DNA of 64,000 nt from Mytilus galloprovincialis (GCF_965363235.1 NC_134849.1:59353122-59417121); one strand, 5' to 3'. Numbered from the stretch's first letter, positions 37,664-50,500 are shown. The notes: generated from the sequence alone by a model not told the origin. Program-made: numbers and translations.

Positions 37664-38060
37664 TAATGGCAACAGTAGTATACCGCTGTTCAAAACTCAT
37701 AAATCTATTGACAAAAAACAAAATCGGGGTAACAAACTAACACTGAGGGAAACGCATTAAATATTAGAGGAGAACAACGACACAACATTAAAATGTAACA
37801 CACACAGCAACGGACTAAGCATTAGACAAAATCCGATGAGAAAACCAATATAACATCAAAACCAAATACATGAATTTGGGATAGAAAAGTACCGTGATAC
37901 GTCTTATAGTTATGTGAATTCACACTCAAATATAGGAGGAAACAAACGACACAACGTAAAAATGTTACATACACAGAAACGAACTATGATATAACAATGG
38001 CCATTTTCCTGACTTGGTACAGGACATTTTTAAAGAAAAAAATGGTGGGTTGAACCTGGT
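37664..38060 (+). repeat. GCGGTATAC-family mussel repeat
   Basis: Begins AATGGCAACAGTAGTATACC and includes GAAACGCATTAAATATTAGA, two copies of CAACGACACAAC-type text about 175 bp apart, and CTGACTTGGTACAGGACATT. I recognise this as an abundant bivalve dispersed element. It ends where the large inverted repeat begins. Confidence 0.7.
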
Positions 38061-38348
38061 TTTGTTTTTAATTTTGTTATGTTTCTGTATATCGCATAGC
38101 TTAATAAATAACCAGTTTTACTTGTTAACTATCATATATACAATATGTCATATCTCAACTAGACGTAAGTACACTATTCAAATTGAGTCAATTGATGTTT
38201 TAGCATGTAAAAATAATAAATAAACGTTTACACTCATATCAATTAGATAAATGAAACAATATCACCAGTATTCATGGACATCGTACGTAAATGTTAGAAT
38301 TTATGATGAGTTGACATATCAGTTAATATGCATTGATCTGCCTCCTCT

Positions 38349-38520
38349 ATGACATTGCAAACCGTTTATATATTTCACATTATTGTGTTCCTATTAATTT
38401 ACCTTATAAAGATTGATATACCACATACGTATGATGTAAATGATGAAAACTCTACTAAATATAACCGTCAAGGGGGTGTGCGTAAATCTTCAACATTTAT
38501 TGATACGACGAGATTGTGGA
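38349..38520 (+). pseudogene. Possible exon-like frame in the left arm
   Basis: Reads a hydrophobic start (MTLQTVYIFHIIVFLLIYL) followed by a polar stretch with NRQGGVRKSSTFIDT. The right-arm partner at 48461-48632 (minus) is also open. Differences between the two include about seven replacement and four silent changes, so there is little sign of selection. No named family. Confidence 0.25.
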
Positions 38521-38974
38521 TAGGTAGACTTTTATTTGTATATTCTTTATTTTGTGATGCCATCTTTCTTCTCCATTCGTTTGATTTTGAAATTTGATAA
38601 AATATTCCTTTGAGTTCAGTAGTTTTATACTTTAACTTTTTTTCTCTATTCTTTATATAGTTTCTCTGTTATTGTCTATTCTTCATATTCTAACAAGAAT
38701 TAATATCTATTCTTTATGCATTCAGTCTTCTGTTCTCGGTCGTACAATTTGCACATTGCTCTCCATTTTTCGTTGATCCGTTAACCATATTTTCAAACTG
38801 ATGATATTCACATGATGTAGTCAGCAATGTACGTGAAAAAACGTAAACTTACTTTTATTCATTTAATTTTCGGGCTCAAATTTCAAGTGTTCATCGTAGA
38901 CAAACAATTAACATCCGCGATTTGTAGTTTCCTCTTTCAATTGACCCTTAATTAAAATGACATAGTCTTCAGAT

Positions 38975-39177
38975 ATAGATATCCATATGAGATCGAAGAA
39001 AAAGGCATTGAAATGTTTCATATGATATGCCTCAAGATGTCGTCTTTTGAAATAAAACATTTAATTGGTAATTTGGTAAGAAAGTCGTTTGACGCAAGTT
39101 TGCTACGATATTGCCATCAAGTGTACACGATGAATGCTTCACCGTTTATTTATATACTAATACATACCCTGTTGTAA
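38975..39177 (+). pseudogene. Possible terminal-exon-like frame in the left arm
   Basis: After a CTTCAG, about 66 codons stay open to a TAA (YRYPYEIEEKG ... NASPFIYILIH). The right-arm partner at 47872-48080 (minus) ends at the same position with TAG and has a compensated indel. Phase does not match the upstream frame at 38349, so a joint gene is not supported. Confidence 0.25.
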
Positions 39178-39289
39178 AGTATGAACAATGGTGTAACTAT
39201 GATAATATGGTTACTTGAATATATTATTTGTACTGATATTTGCTCAATAAAATATTAAAATAAATTATCGAATTGTTTATATTTTTACA

Positions 39290-39480
39290 TAAGTTGGGCC
39301 GTTAGTTTTCTCGTTTGAATTGTTTTACATTGTCATTTCGGAGCCTTTTATAGCGGCAGGGACATTGCTCGTTGTTGAGGCCGTACGGTAACCTATAGTT
39401 GTTAACTTCTGTGTTATTTTTGGTCTCTTGTGGAGAGTTGTCTAATTGGAAATCATACCACATCTTCTTTTTTATTGTTA
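39290..39480 (+). repeat. Mussel dispersed repeat, left arm
   Basis: GGGCCGTTAGTTTTCTCGTT, GGCCGTACGGTAACCTATAG and AATCATACCACATCTTC. Its inverted partner is 47590-47770. Confidence 0.75.
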
Positions 39481-39649
39481 TTACAAACATGTATATAATA
39501 ATGAATCCTTACAATGGTATAGCGCTGCTGATACTTATTATGTATATCAAAGGACTCGTGATATATGCTGTGAATTCATTATTATTTGTTTCATGTCGAT
39601 TTCTAGTGTTTTCATGGATACAGGTCAACCTAGAATTTGAATGATCAAC

Positions 39650-39800
39650 GTATGAAAAAATATAAAGGCTCGTATGCAGACTTTGTCAAAACCACGAAAT
39701 CTGTTATCCATAAAAAACAACTTTTCTTCAATCCACGAAAATTCGTATCCACGACAATAAATTACTCAACAGTAATCATCAATCAATTGATTAAGTGGTA
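39650..39800 (+). repeat. CCACGAAA-type dispersed repeat
   Basis: Contains TCAAAACCACGAAATCTG and ATCCACGAAAATTCGTATCC. Partner in the other arm at 47290-47450 (minus); a third relative at 58895-59110. I recognise the pattern as a bivalve dispersed repeat. Confidence 0.6.
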
Positions 39801-40131
39801 TGTATCTTGCACAAAAGGAGAGTGAGGTGAAGGAAAACAATATATATGAAAAGATGTGAATGTTCATCCCTTACATAAATCAGTATGTGCACAGAAAATA
39901 CACAAACATACCGGTCAGCTTTTATACTGTTCTTCATCTCAGGTAGGCATTCACTGTTGACGGTAAAGGTAGATCTTACCACCAACAAAACAGGAAATAA
40001 ATGCACTACAACAAAATTAGCCATAAAAGTCAAAGTAGAATAATTAATTATCAGGTACTAAAAAGATAAAAAAACATAAGAAAATAGAAAAATATTGGTT
40101 TAAATAAATTCAAAATGGTATGGTATATGTC

Positions 40132-41332
40132 CAGGGTTTCCCCTGGGTCAAATATTTTTTTCGCCACCTCTTTCGCCAAAACAATATATTTTTCGCCACT
40201 TTATTATTTTTTTTCGTCAAGTAACATATCGTTTCAAATTTACCTTTTTTACCCCCCCCCCCTTTTTAAATAAGATGATTTTGCCCCATTGTGTCTATGA
40301 TTATTCTCTCAAACTTATTTTAGAGTCTATATTTTAATGAATAAACACTTAACATTTACTTTACAACATTTTTTTTTAACTTAAAAGGGAAAAATAATCA
40401 TTGTATTTTAAACATTTTTTCTGAATGAGGAGGTAACTATACTTTTAATAATAAAGCAGATATAAGTCCTGGAATATAAAAAAATCATGGACATGTTTTG
40501 ATTATATAATACCAGTATACATGTAGTTGGTAGGGAAAGTTTCTTTAAAAGAAAAATACTGATGTGCCCTTTTGTACTAAGAAGCGGTTTTTTACAACAA
40601 AACAAAATCTTTTATCCCATGAAATTGATTCCTCATTTCATGTGAAGTCATTACATTGAAGGGTTACTCTCATTCGAGGGGTTGTTCCCAACCTTTTAGA
40701 TAAATTTGTTTCATAACGACAGTTTTCTTTTCTTGACCATCGTAAATGAAAAAGTTGAAACGTAAAACTATGCTTGAAACACGTGTGTCACTCAAACAAC
40801 TTTAAAGTAGTCTCCCTAATCAATTACCTATATTAAAGTCAAAGGATAATTAAAGTTTTAAACCGGAGATTTTTCTTGCTTTTGAACATGTTTCGTCACA
40901 ACAGCTTTCTTTTCTAAACTATCTTTAAAAAGAAAAGGAGACGTCAAAAATTTGCTTCAGTCTCGTGCGTTGCAAAGTGGTAAATAAATTTTGTATTTGA
41001 CATTTAGCGGAAGCCATTTAACTATATCGTTTTGTCAAACAACTCAATCAACACCTTTATTAATTAGTCCTTTGTTGTCGATAGCCATAAAATGCAATCA
41101 GCTAATTATTGATTTTCTATCCAAATCGTAATGAGGTCAAGGTGAATTCCGAGTATTGTCTGATCGGAAAAAATCCGAGAAACTCGAAAAAAAGTAAATA
41201 GAAAAGATGGAGGAAAATAACTTGCTATATATTTTTCTTTCGCCAAATTCTTTCGCAAATGACGAATTTTTATTTCCACAATTATTATTTTTTCGCAAAT
41301 TGCGAAAATGGCGACCACCAGCGGAAACCCTG
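40132..41332. mobile_element. Non-autonomous hAT-like transposon, 1201 bp
   Basis: Terminal inverted repeats CAGGGTTTCCCCTGG (left) and CAGGGTTTCCGCTGG (right, complemented), flanked by the identical 8-bp duplication TATATGTC at 40124-40131 and 41333-41340. Subterminal TTTCGCCA/TTTCGCAA motifs occur near both ends. No transposase frame. CAGGG ends and an 8-bp duplication are hallmarks of the hAT superfamily. Confidence 0.9.
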
Positions 41333-41465
41333 TATATGTCATATCAAAGATAAAGCTTAACAGCATATCAGAATAAGAAAAAGTAAAAAAACAAAATCCA
41401 ATAAATAATGCAACAACTTTAATGTTGTCAGACCGATGACCTACATACTTTGAATTCGTACTTAT

Positions 41466-42440
41466 AAGTTGTCACCTACGAACATAACTTAACGCCTTGG
41501 GAATTTGATTGACATAATCTCAATAAATAGATAATATCTTTATGCAGTGTTTTGATATGCTCTCTCTAGAGATTCGTTTGTAGATCAACTAGAGTTTACC
41601 CACAATGAAACATGATTTATTTCCCAAAAGGAAAACTCATAAAGTGTCGCACATGATACACGAATAGTCTTAGTATGAGTTGAGTATGACGTCCATTATC
41701 ACTGTACTAGTATACATATTTTTAAGGGTCAGCTGAAGGACGCTTACGACTGCGGGAGTTTCTCGCTACATTAAAGACCCATTGGTGGCCTTCGGCTGTT
41801 GTCTACTCTATGATCGGGTTTTCGTCGCTTTGACACATTCCACATTTCCTTTCTCAATTTTATTTGACTTTTTTCTTTGTGTACATTGTCCTTAGAAGTT
41901 GTCACCTACGAATATCAATTAACGCCGTAGGAATTTGATTGACATTATCTGAATCATGGATATATATTATGTAGTACTAAATATTCAGTTTATATATTCT
42001 ACACATCTCAATAATTCAGCATTAAAATGATCAATAAAACTGAGTCTGACATCAATATTAGGCAGTTTGAAAATTGGATACTTTAGATAATATCGTTTTG
42101 CACTGTTTTGATATACTTCGAGAGATTTGTTTGTAGATCAACTAGAGTTTACCCAAAATGAAACATAATTTGTTTTCCAAAAGAAAAACTCATAAAGTGT
42201 CGCACAAGATACACAAATAGTCTTAGTATGAGTTTAGTATGACGTCCAATATCACTGTACTAGTATACTTATGTTTTAAGGGGTCAGCTGAAGGACGCTT
42301 ACGGCTGCAGGAATTCTCGCTACATTGAAGACCGGCTGCAAAATCGGCTGTTGTCTCCTCTATGGTCGGGTTTTTGTCGCTTTGACACATTCCCCATTTC
42401 CTTTCTCAATTTTATTTGACTTTTTTCTTTGTTTACATTG
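41466..42440. repeat. Tandem duplication inside the left arm
   Basis: AAGTTGTCACCTACGAA begins both copies (41467 and 41896). Both include GTCGCACA(T/A)GATACAC and GGTCAGCTGAAGGACGCTTA. The first copy lacks about 115 bp present in the second and in the right arm, which has one copy. Confidence 0.8.
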
Positions 42441-42839
42441 TCGTTATTTGTCATCAGCAACGACTTTCGCTTATTGGTTTGTAAATGATCTGATCGTTTG
42501 AATAGGTTCAAATTATGTCAAGTCCTTACACTTTGAAAACTGTTTAGACAGTATTGGTTTCTCTGATTACCGGCGGTTGAACTTTTGTTAGTCAGTGTCA
42601 TATGTACTTTAAATAGCAAATAAATAGATCGGATATCGGTTATATGTACCAAGAAAACAATCAAGTGTTAAGTAGAGCTTATTGCATTATAAGCGTCCAT
42701 AGTTTAAGTGTATTTGTTAATATGAGAGGAAAGCATGTTGTGTATTATGAGTAATTGAGTGAAAAGACATCATCAATATTTTTTTTAAGTAACATTTAAA
42801 AGACTAACATTAGGCCTTTTGGAGTTTTAATGGTGTAAA

Positions 42840-43195
42840 AAAGTATATTATAAACATTCTCCGGATGCATAATTTTCTCGCTGTGTTGAAAACCTCTTTT
42901 CCACATGTTTCAGTTTTTTTTAAACTTTTGATTTTATTATTTGATAAAAGATATTCTGCTTTGAATTCTCCAGCTACATCTCATTAGTAATTAACATACA
43001 CGTATCGTGAACCCCTGACATACACGTATCGTGAACCCCTGACATACACGTATCGTGAACCCCTGACATACACGTATCGTGAACCCCTGACACACACGTA
43101 TCGTGAACCCCTGAAATACACGTATCGTGAACCCCTGACATACACGTATCGTGAACCTTTACCATACATGTGTTTTTGCTAATATGAAGCATTAT
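42840..43195. repeat. Left copy of a module carrying a 24-bp tandem array
   Basis: Starts AGTATATTATAAACATTCTC, contains about 7.3 copies of a 24-bp unit (42995-43168) with CACGTATCGTGAACCCCTGA, and ends TATGAAGCATTAT. Same orientation as 45470-45845 although the surrounding arms are inverted. The open frames on the minus strand exist because 24 is a multiple of three. Confidence 0.85.
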
Positions 43196-43680
43196 TTATT
43201 TTAATTTATACAAATGTTGACCCTTGTTTAAATGTATAACGTGAAAGTTTAGTAAAACATTCACTAATTGCATAAAATATATCAATGCAAATTGAAGAAA
43301 CAACAAATTAGGAAATTCAACAAGAAAGGCAATCTAAACGTGTGTGTCAAACGAATAAAGTTTCGTGCTATACATAAAATTAAGAATGGAAACGAAAATG
43401 TATAAAAGAGATGACAGCATGAATAAAGAGCATAAAACAGCCGATAGGTAACAATGGGTCTTGAAAATACAGCAGGAATCCGGCTGCTGCTGGTCCCTTT
43501 AAAATATGTATACTAAACTCTGAAACATATAAATGAACCAACATTTAAAAACAATAAAAGGATCAGAGGTCTGCACATGGGACAAACGCAAAAATGCAGT
43601 TAAATTAACAGTTTATAATATTGCTTACTCTCTATACTTATTCGGTAGTTTCCAAATCACGTCCATACACTTGGATGTTA

Positions 43681-45011
43681 TAATAAGGTCACGTGGTGTC
43701 TGAGCAGGTAATGCCAATAATATTTTAATTTTTAAAAAATTCAAAACATTATTACACTTTTGCAGAAACATCAAAGTATTTATTGTCCATTTCCCTATAT
43801 TGCAACTTCCAATACCCAAAATGTGTTTTTAGACTATTGTGTTTAAGGAGATAAGATTCCTGGAAATTTATTTACTCTGAACAATTATATGAATTATGTT
43901 GAATCTTATTTCTCAATACGAAACTAAATCTAAAACTCAGTGATCACGTATGAGGTTCTCGTTTATTTTATTTTTTTTTATTCATCCATATGTGTACTCA
44001 AACCATGTTGTTTTCATCTACGGAGTTTGCTCAACTACTTAACAGAACGATTTATCATGGCATGTTATTTTATGCAATCTTATCACGTCGGTTATTGCTT
44101 GAGGATAATTTGATTTTATACCAGTAAAAGTATTGAAAGATCAAATCTAACATTTCCAATTGACGAACATGAATTTCTCAAATATCAATCTAAGTAGTAT
44201 AAAACGGATCCATTCAACAGATCCTTATATTACATGTTTTCTGTCAAATGTAATTAAATTCTCAATCGTATCTCAACGTTTGTATTTCCACTAATTTCAA
44301 TAACGTGAACAAATCATCTTCAATCTATTACCTTTTCATTTATTTTGACAACAATTTTGACCTGTATTGAAAATGCGAAGTTATCCTTTACTTGAGATCA
44401 ATTGAAATATCGAGAAATTGCAATGGCGTAACATTTATGTAATATTATACTACTATTTTAATTAGCACTAATATGTCTTGTCCTTTCGTTTGTAATTTCT
44501 ATCTTGAATATTTAAGTGCATATCAAATTAACTTACACTCAGAAGTCTTATTTGTTCGATAAGAACACATATTCAATTTACTGAAGTAGAAATATCATAT
44601 CATGATCTTTCATACCAAAAAGCACATGCGATTTTTGCCGACTTCTAAAAGAAATAACAGATGAAAATTGTTATACCAGCCTTGATGCTTACGGCTTGTA
44701 GATTTCAAAACAACACAACTGAATTTGTTAAGATGGCATTATAATTCATCGTCGTAACGATTTCATTGTTGCAATGTTCTCATTATGGAAGTGGAAATAG
44801 GCTCTAAACTTTATCTTTCAAAAAATTGATTCATAAAAATAGACATTTATTAAGAAAACAAATGAATTTAAACATAAATGAATTTAAAAACAAGCATTTA
44901 GTTATAACTACTCTTTAATGTGGTGCATGGTTATATGCTCTTACTTGTTTTTTTTTTTTAAATTGATATGATTATTAAACTGGAAAAATATCTGAAGTGT
45001 AGGTAAATTTT
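43681..45011. other. Spacer between the inverted arms
   Basis: 1.33 kb of single-copy-looking AT-rich sequence. No gene or repeat recognised. Confidence 0.6.
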
Positions 45012-45469
45012 GAATTTGGAAACTATCGAATAAGTAAAGAGAGTAACCAATGTTATAAACTGTTAATTTAACTGCATTTTCGCGTCTGTCCCATGTGCGG
45101 ACCTCGGACCCTTGCTACTGTTTTTAAAAATTGGTCCATTTATATGTTTCAGAGTTTAGTATACATATTTTAAAGGGACCAGCTGAATGCGGATTCTTGC
45201 TGCCTTGAAGACCCATTGTTCCCTATCGGCTGTGTTATGCTCTTTATTCATGCGGTCATCTCTTTGATACTTTTTCGTTTCCATTCTTAATTTTATGTAC
45301 AGCACGAAAACCTTATTCGTTTGACATACACGTTTAGATTGCCTTTCTTCTTGAATTTCCTAAGTTGTTGTTTCTTCAATTTGCATTGATATAGTTTATG
45401 CAATAAGTTAATGCTTTACTAAACTTTCACGTTATACATTTAAACAAGGGTCAACATTTGCATGATTTG

Positions 45470-45845
45470 TATAAAGTATATTATAAACATTCTCCGGATG
45501 CATAATTTTCTGGCTTTGTCTTTTCCATATGTTTTAATTTTTTTAAACTTTTGATTTTACCATTTACTAAAGGATTTTCCGTTTTAAATTCTCCTGCTAC
45601 ATCTCATTAGTATTTAACATACACGTATCGTGAACCCCTGACAAATACATCGTGAACCCCTGACATACACGTATCGTGAACACCTGACATACACGTATCG
45701 TGAACCCCGGACATACACGTATCATGAACCCCTGACACACATGTATCGTGAACCCCTTACGTTGACGTATCGTGATTCCATGACATACACCTATCATGAA
45801 CCCCTGACATACATGTGTTATTTTGCTGGTATGAAGCATTATATA
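45470..45845. repeat. Right copy of the 24-bp-array module
   Basis: Same start, array (45620-45815, about 8 more degenerate units) and end as the left copy. Confidence 0.85.
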
Positions 45846-46932
45846 TTTTAATTTTTACACCCCTAAAACTCCAAAAAGACGTATTTTAAATCTTTTAAAT
45901 GTTACTTTAGAAAATATAAATGATGTCCTTTCACTCAATTACTCATAATGCACAGCATGCTTTCCTCTCATATTAACAAATAAACTTAAACTATGGAACC
46001 TTATAATGCAATAAGCTCTACTTAGCACTTGATTATTTTCTTGGTACATATAACCGATATCCGATTTATTTATTTGCTATCTTTACAATAAAGTACATAT
46101 GACACTGACTAACAAAAGTTCAACCGCCGGTAATCAACGAAACCAATACCGTCTAAACAGTTTTCAAAGTGTAAGGACCTGACATAATTTGAACCTATTC
46201 AAACGATCAGATCACTTACAAGCCAATAAGCAAAAATCGTTGCGGATGACAAATAACGACAATGTAAACAAAAAAAAAAAGTCAAATAAAATTGAGAAAA
46301 GGGGAATATGTCAAAGCGACAAAACCCGACCATAGAGCAGATAACACCCGAAGGCAACCAATGGCTCTTCAATGTAGTGAGAAACTCCCGCACCCGTAAG
46401 CGTCCTTCAGCTGGCCCCTTACAAAATATGTATACTAGTACAGTGATAATGGACGTCATACTAAACTCATACTAAGACTATTTGTGTATCTTGTGCGACA
46501 CTTTATGAGTTTTCCTTTTTGGAAATTAATCATGTTTCATTTTCGGTAAACTCTAGTTGATCTACAAACGAATCTCCCGAGGGAGCATATCAAAACACTG
46601 CATACAGATATTATCTAAAGTATCCAATTTCAGACTGCCTAATATTGATATTGATGTCAGACTAATTTTTATTGATACTGCTTTATTGAGATGTGTAGAA
46701 TATATAAACTGCATGTTTAGTACTACATAATATATATCCATGATTCAGATTACGTCAATCAAATTCCCACGGCGTTACGTGATGTTCGTAGGTGACAACT
46801 TATTAGTACGAATTCAATGTATGCAGGTCATCGGTCTGACAACAGTAAAGTTGTTGCATTATTTATTGGCTTTTGGCTATTGACTTTCGACTTTTCTTAT
46901 TCTAAGATGCAATTAAGCTTTATCTTTGATAT

Positions 46933-46940
46933 GACATATA
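46933..46940. other. Empty hAT insertion site in the right arm
   Basis: GACATATA, a single copy of the target octamer in reverse orientation, in the matching context AAGCTTTATCTTTGATAT...CCATACAATTTTGAATTTA. Confidence 0.85.
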
Positions 46941-47589
46941 CCATACAATTTTGAATTTATTTAAACCAATATTTTTATTTTTTTACTTTTTTAATATCTT
47001 TTCAGTAGCTGATAATTGTTATGCTATTTTGACTATTTTGGCTGATTTTGTTGTAGTGCATTTCTTTCCTGTTTTGTTGGTGGTAGTCTATCTTTATCTT
47101 CAACAGTAAATGCCTAACTGTGACTTTGAGATGAAGAACAGGGAAAAGTGCTTACCAGTTATATTTATGTATTTTCTGTGCACATACTGATTTATGTTAG
47201 GGATTGACATTCATATCCTTTCATATACATTGTTTTCCTTCACCTCACTCTCCTTTTGTGCAAGACACATACCACTAAATCAATTGATTGATGATTACTG
47301 TGGAGTATTTTATTGTCGTGGATACGAATTTTCGGGGATTGAAGAAACGTTTTTTTTTATGGATAACAGATTTCGTGGTTTTGACAAAGTGTGCATACGA
47401 GCCTTTATATTTTTTTCGTACGTTGATCATTTAAATTCTAGGTTCAGCTGTATCCATGAAAACACCAGAAATCGACATGAAACAGATAATAATGAATCCA
47501 CAGCATATATAACGAGTCCTTTGATATATATAATAAGTATCAACAGCGCTATACCATTGTGAGGATTCATTATTATATACATGTTTGTA

Positions 47590-47770
47590 ATAACAATAGA
47601 TGTAGTATGATTGCTCTCAATGATGACAACTCTCCAAAAGAGACCAAAAATAACACAGAAGTTAACAACTATAGGTTACCGTACGGCCTCATCAATGAAC
47701 AATGTCCATTCCGCTATAAAAGGCTCTAAAATGACTCAAACGTGAAAACTAACGGCCCAACTTATGTAAA
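47590..47770 (-). repeat. Mussel dispersed repeat, right arm
   Basis: Inverted partner of 39290-39480, so it was present before the arms were duplicated. Confidence 0.75.
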
Positions 47771-48899
47771 AATACAATTCGATAATTTATTTTAATTTGT
47801 ATTGAGCAAATATCAAAACAAATAATATATTAAAGTAACAATATTATCACAGTTACATCATTGTACATAATCTACAACATGGTATGTATTAGAATATAAA
47901 TAAACGGTGAAGCATTCATCATGTACACTTTATGGCAATATCGTAGCAAACTTGCGTCAAACGCCTTTCTTACCAAATTACCAATTAATTTTATATTTTC
48001 AAAAGACGATATTTTGAGGCATATCATATGAAACATTTTAATGCCCTTTTCTTCGATCTCATATGGGTATCTATATCTGAAGACTATGTCATTTGAATTA
48101 AGGGTCAATTGAACGAGGAAAATACAAACCACGGATGTTAATTGTTGTTCTACGACGAACACTTGAAATTTGAGCCCGAAAACCAAATGAATAAAAGTAG
48201 TTTTACGTGTTTTCAAGTATATTGCTGACTACATCATGTGAATATCATAAGTTGGAGAATATTGTTAACGGATCAACAAAAAATGGAGAGCAATGTGCAA
48301 ATTTTAGGATCGAGAACAGAAGACTGAATGCATAAAGAATAGATATTAATTCTTATTAGAATATGAAGAATAGACAATAACAGAAAAAATATATCAAGAA
48401 TATAGAAGAAAGTTAAAGTACAGAACTACTGAACTCTGCGAAAATATGAAAGGCTACCAATCCACAATCTCATCGTATCAATAAATGTTGAAGATTTACG
48501 CACACCACCTTGACGGTTATATTTAGTAGAGTTTTCCTCATTAACATTATACTTATGTGGTATATTAATCTTTATAAGGTAAATTAATAGGAACATTATA
48601 ATGTGAATTATATAAACGGTTTGCAATGTCATAGAGGAGGTAGATCAATGCTTATTAAGTAATATGTCAGTTCATCATCAATTCTAACATTTTCGTACGA
48701 TGTCTATAAATATTGGTGATATCGCTTCGTTTGTCTAATTGATATGAAGTTTACTGTTTAATTAATATTTGTACATGCTATAAGATCAATTGACTCAATT
48801 TGAATAGTGCATTAACGTTTAGTTGAGATATCACATATTGTATATATGATAGTTGACACGTAAAAGTAGTCATTTATAAAGCTATGAGACATCTAACAA

Positions 48900-50500
48900 A
48901 GGTAAAGGTATTCGCAAAACTATAATAGTCGACTGATAGTTTTTTCAGCTTTGCTGATAAAAGTAAATCAAGAAACAATTTTGAAAGCATCACATGTTCA
49001 AAGTTTTATCTTGACAACAAAAAGCTGCAGCACAAAATAGAAATAAGAATGCACTGTCCCTCGAGCCCATGCATTGTATATTAGAATTGTATATCATCAG
49101 CCTATCATTACAATATCTGATTTTGACGTAGGAATTTTTGTCGCTTATTTTTAGATTATGAAAACATAAAAAAAGAAAAAAAGATTTCTCCAAAGAGAAT
49201 TGAAATAGAAAACATGTAATACAATATTATCACAATAAATGTTAATGTGAACGTGCGAATCGTCATTGGCTGATTTCAACAATTCTCTTTAACAAGACGT
49301 ATGTCATGTTTGTAACCACTAAAAATCCAATTTACTGCGAACATCGTTTTATCTTGATTGCACTCTTCGACATTCCGCCAGAAAAAGATTTAACGATTTT
49401 CTACCAAATAGGACAATTCTTTATCGAGTCATCGAGTTTGTATACTTTCAAAACAAATCAATTACAAATATATTTGTTCTTTTATTCTGATACTTGTAAT
49501 GATATTCACATTCACGTCGGAAGAAAAACTAAAACAGATTTTGAACGAACCTCAAAGAACACATTTTGATTGAATTTATATAGAATGTGCTTAAAATACT
49601 TTTTGATTGACGTATGAATATCGTATTCATTAATCAACAGGATGAATGCATTTCAAACACAGTATATAAGTATTCATCAAATATTTGAAAGGCTCAAAGG
49701 CATAAATGCATAAATATCAAATACATTATTGAATCATTTAAATGTATTAAGAGACATACGTAATACACGTAGTCTAGCTTATAAAAAAAGGTTAAATTTT
49801 TAAGAAGTTACTGCACTGAATTCTTGATTGAGATAAATTCTGTATATCTATTGATTTCAAAATGTCGACCGATGCAGATTTAAAGTCAAGTATATGAAAT
49901 ATATGGGTGCGGGAGGGAGACATATCGGCTATTCATCTCTGTCTCTTTTGTCAGTTTATCTTTTGTCGAATTTGAATTGTCAGTCCGTAAAATTAGACTG
50001 TTATTTAATTTTGTGTTTGCATATCAATTATTCATGAATCTCATAACAATTTGTCATTAACTATCTACACCTACTATATATTACTGGAATGTTAAAATTT
50101 CCTTTATATCTGACATACGATGATCAATATCATTTGACATATGCTCTGTAAGTTATATGGTTAATGCTGTATTCAACCCGTAAAATTGTCAGTAAGCCTC
50201 ATTATTAATGTTTAGCCATAAGGTTTAGTAGTACTTGTTTTATCACAACTAACGCCAAAACATAGAACTAACAGACACTTTTGAGCCAAAATGTTTCAAT
50301 TGGTTTTAATGAACAGAATTCGTGTGTTGAGAGAAATCCTACTTTTTTCCATTACGATACCCGTAGTATTCGTCCAATTAAGTTATGGTAATTGACAGCA
50401 TTGCTGTCATTTGGAAATTGTACGTACTATAAGTACTCACTGAACGAACATTATTAATCCTGCATAAATACAATTAGAAAATACTTGATCAATTTTAAAA
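48900..50500. other. No recognised feature
   Basis: AT-rich intergenic DNA between the inverted repeat and the GPCR gene. An 87-codon plus-strand frame at 49306-49569 has no recognisable motif. Confidence 0.45.

Larger units (their letters stand above)
38060..43680. repeat. Left arm of a 10.8-kb inverted repeat
   Basis: Matches 45012-48900 in reverse complement across nearly its whole length, for example TCATAGAGG at 38345 against 48632 and GGTTTTGACAAAG at about 47380 against 39680. The 5.6-kb arm is longer than its partner because of a 1.2-kb insertion and a 430-bp tandem duplication. Confidence 0.9.
45012..48900. repeat. Right arm of the 10.8-kb inverted repeat
   Basis: 3.9 kb, free of the hAT-like insertion. 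Inner end TTTGGAAACTATCGAATAAG faces TTATTCGGTAGTTTCCAAAT of the left arm. Confidence 0.9.

Noticed and set aside
42995..43168. CRISPR-like array
   Set aside because: Units are contiguous with no spacers, and the DNA is eukaryotic.
42974..43192. Minus-strand open frames with an eight-residue repeat across the 24-bp array
   Set aside because: The unit is a multiple of three, so several frames stay open automatically. No start context, splice site or partner exon supports a protein.
47194..47562. 122-codon plus-strand frame
   Set aside because: It runs through a dispersed repeat (complement of the CCACGAAA family) in the right arm and has no counterpart of equal length in the left arm.
49306..49569. 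87-codon plus-strand frame
   Set aside because: No family resemblance; that length is expected by chance in a window of this size.
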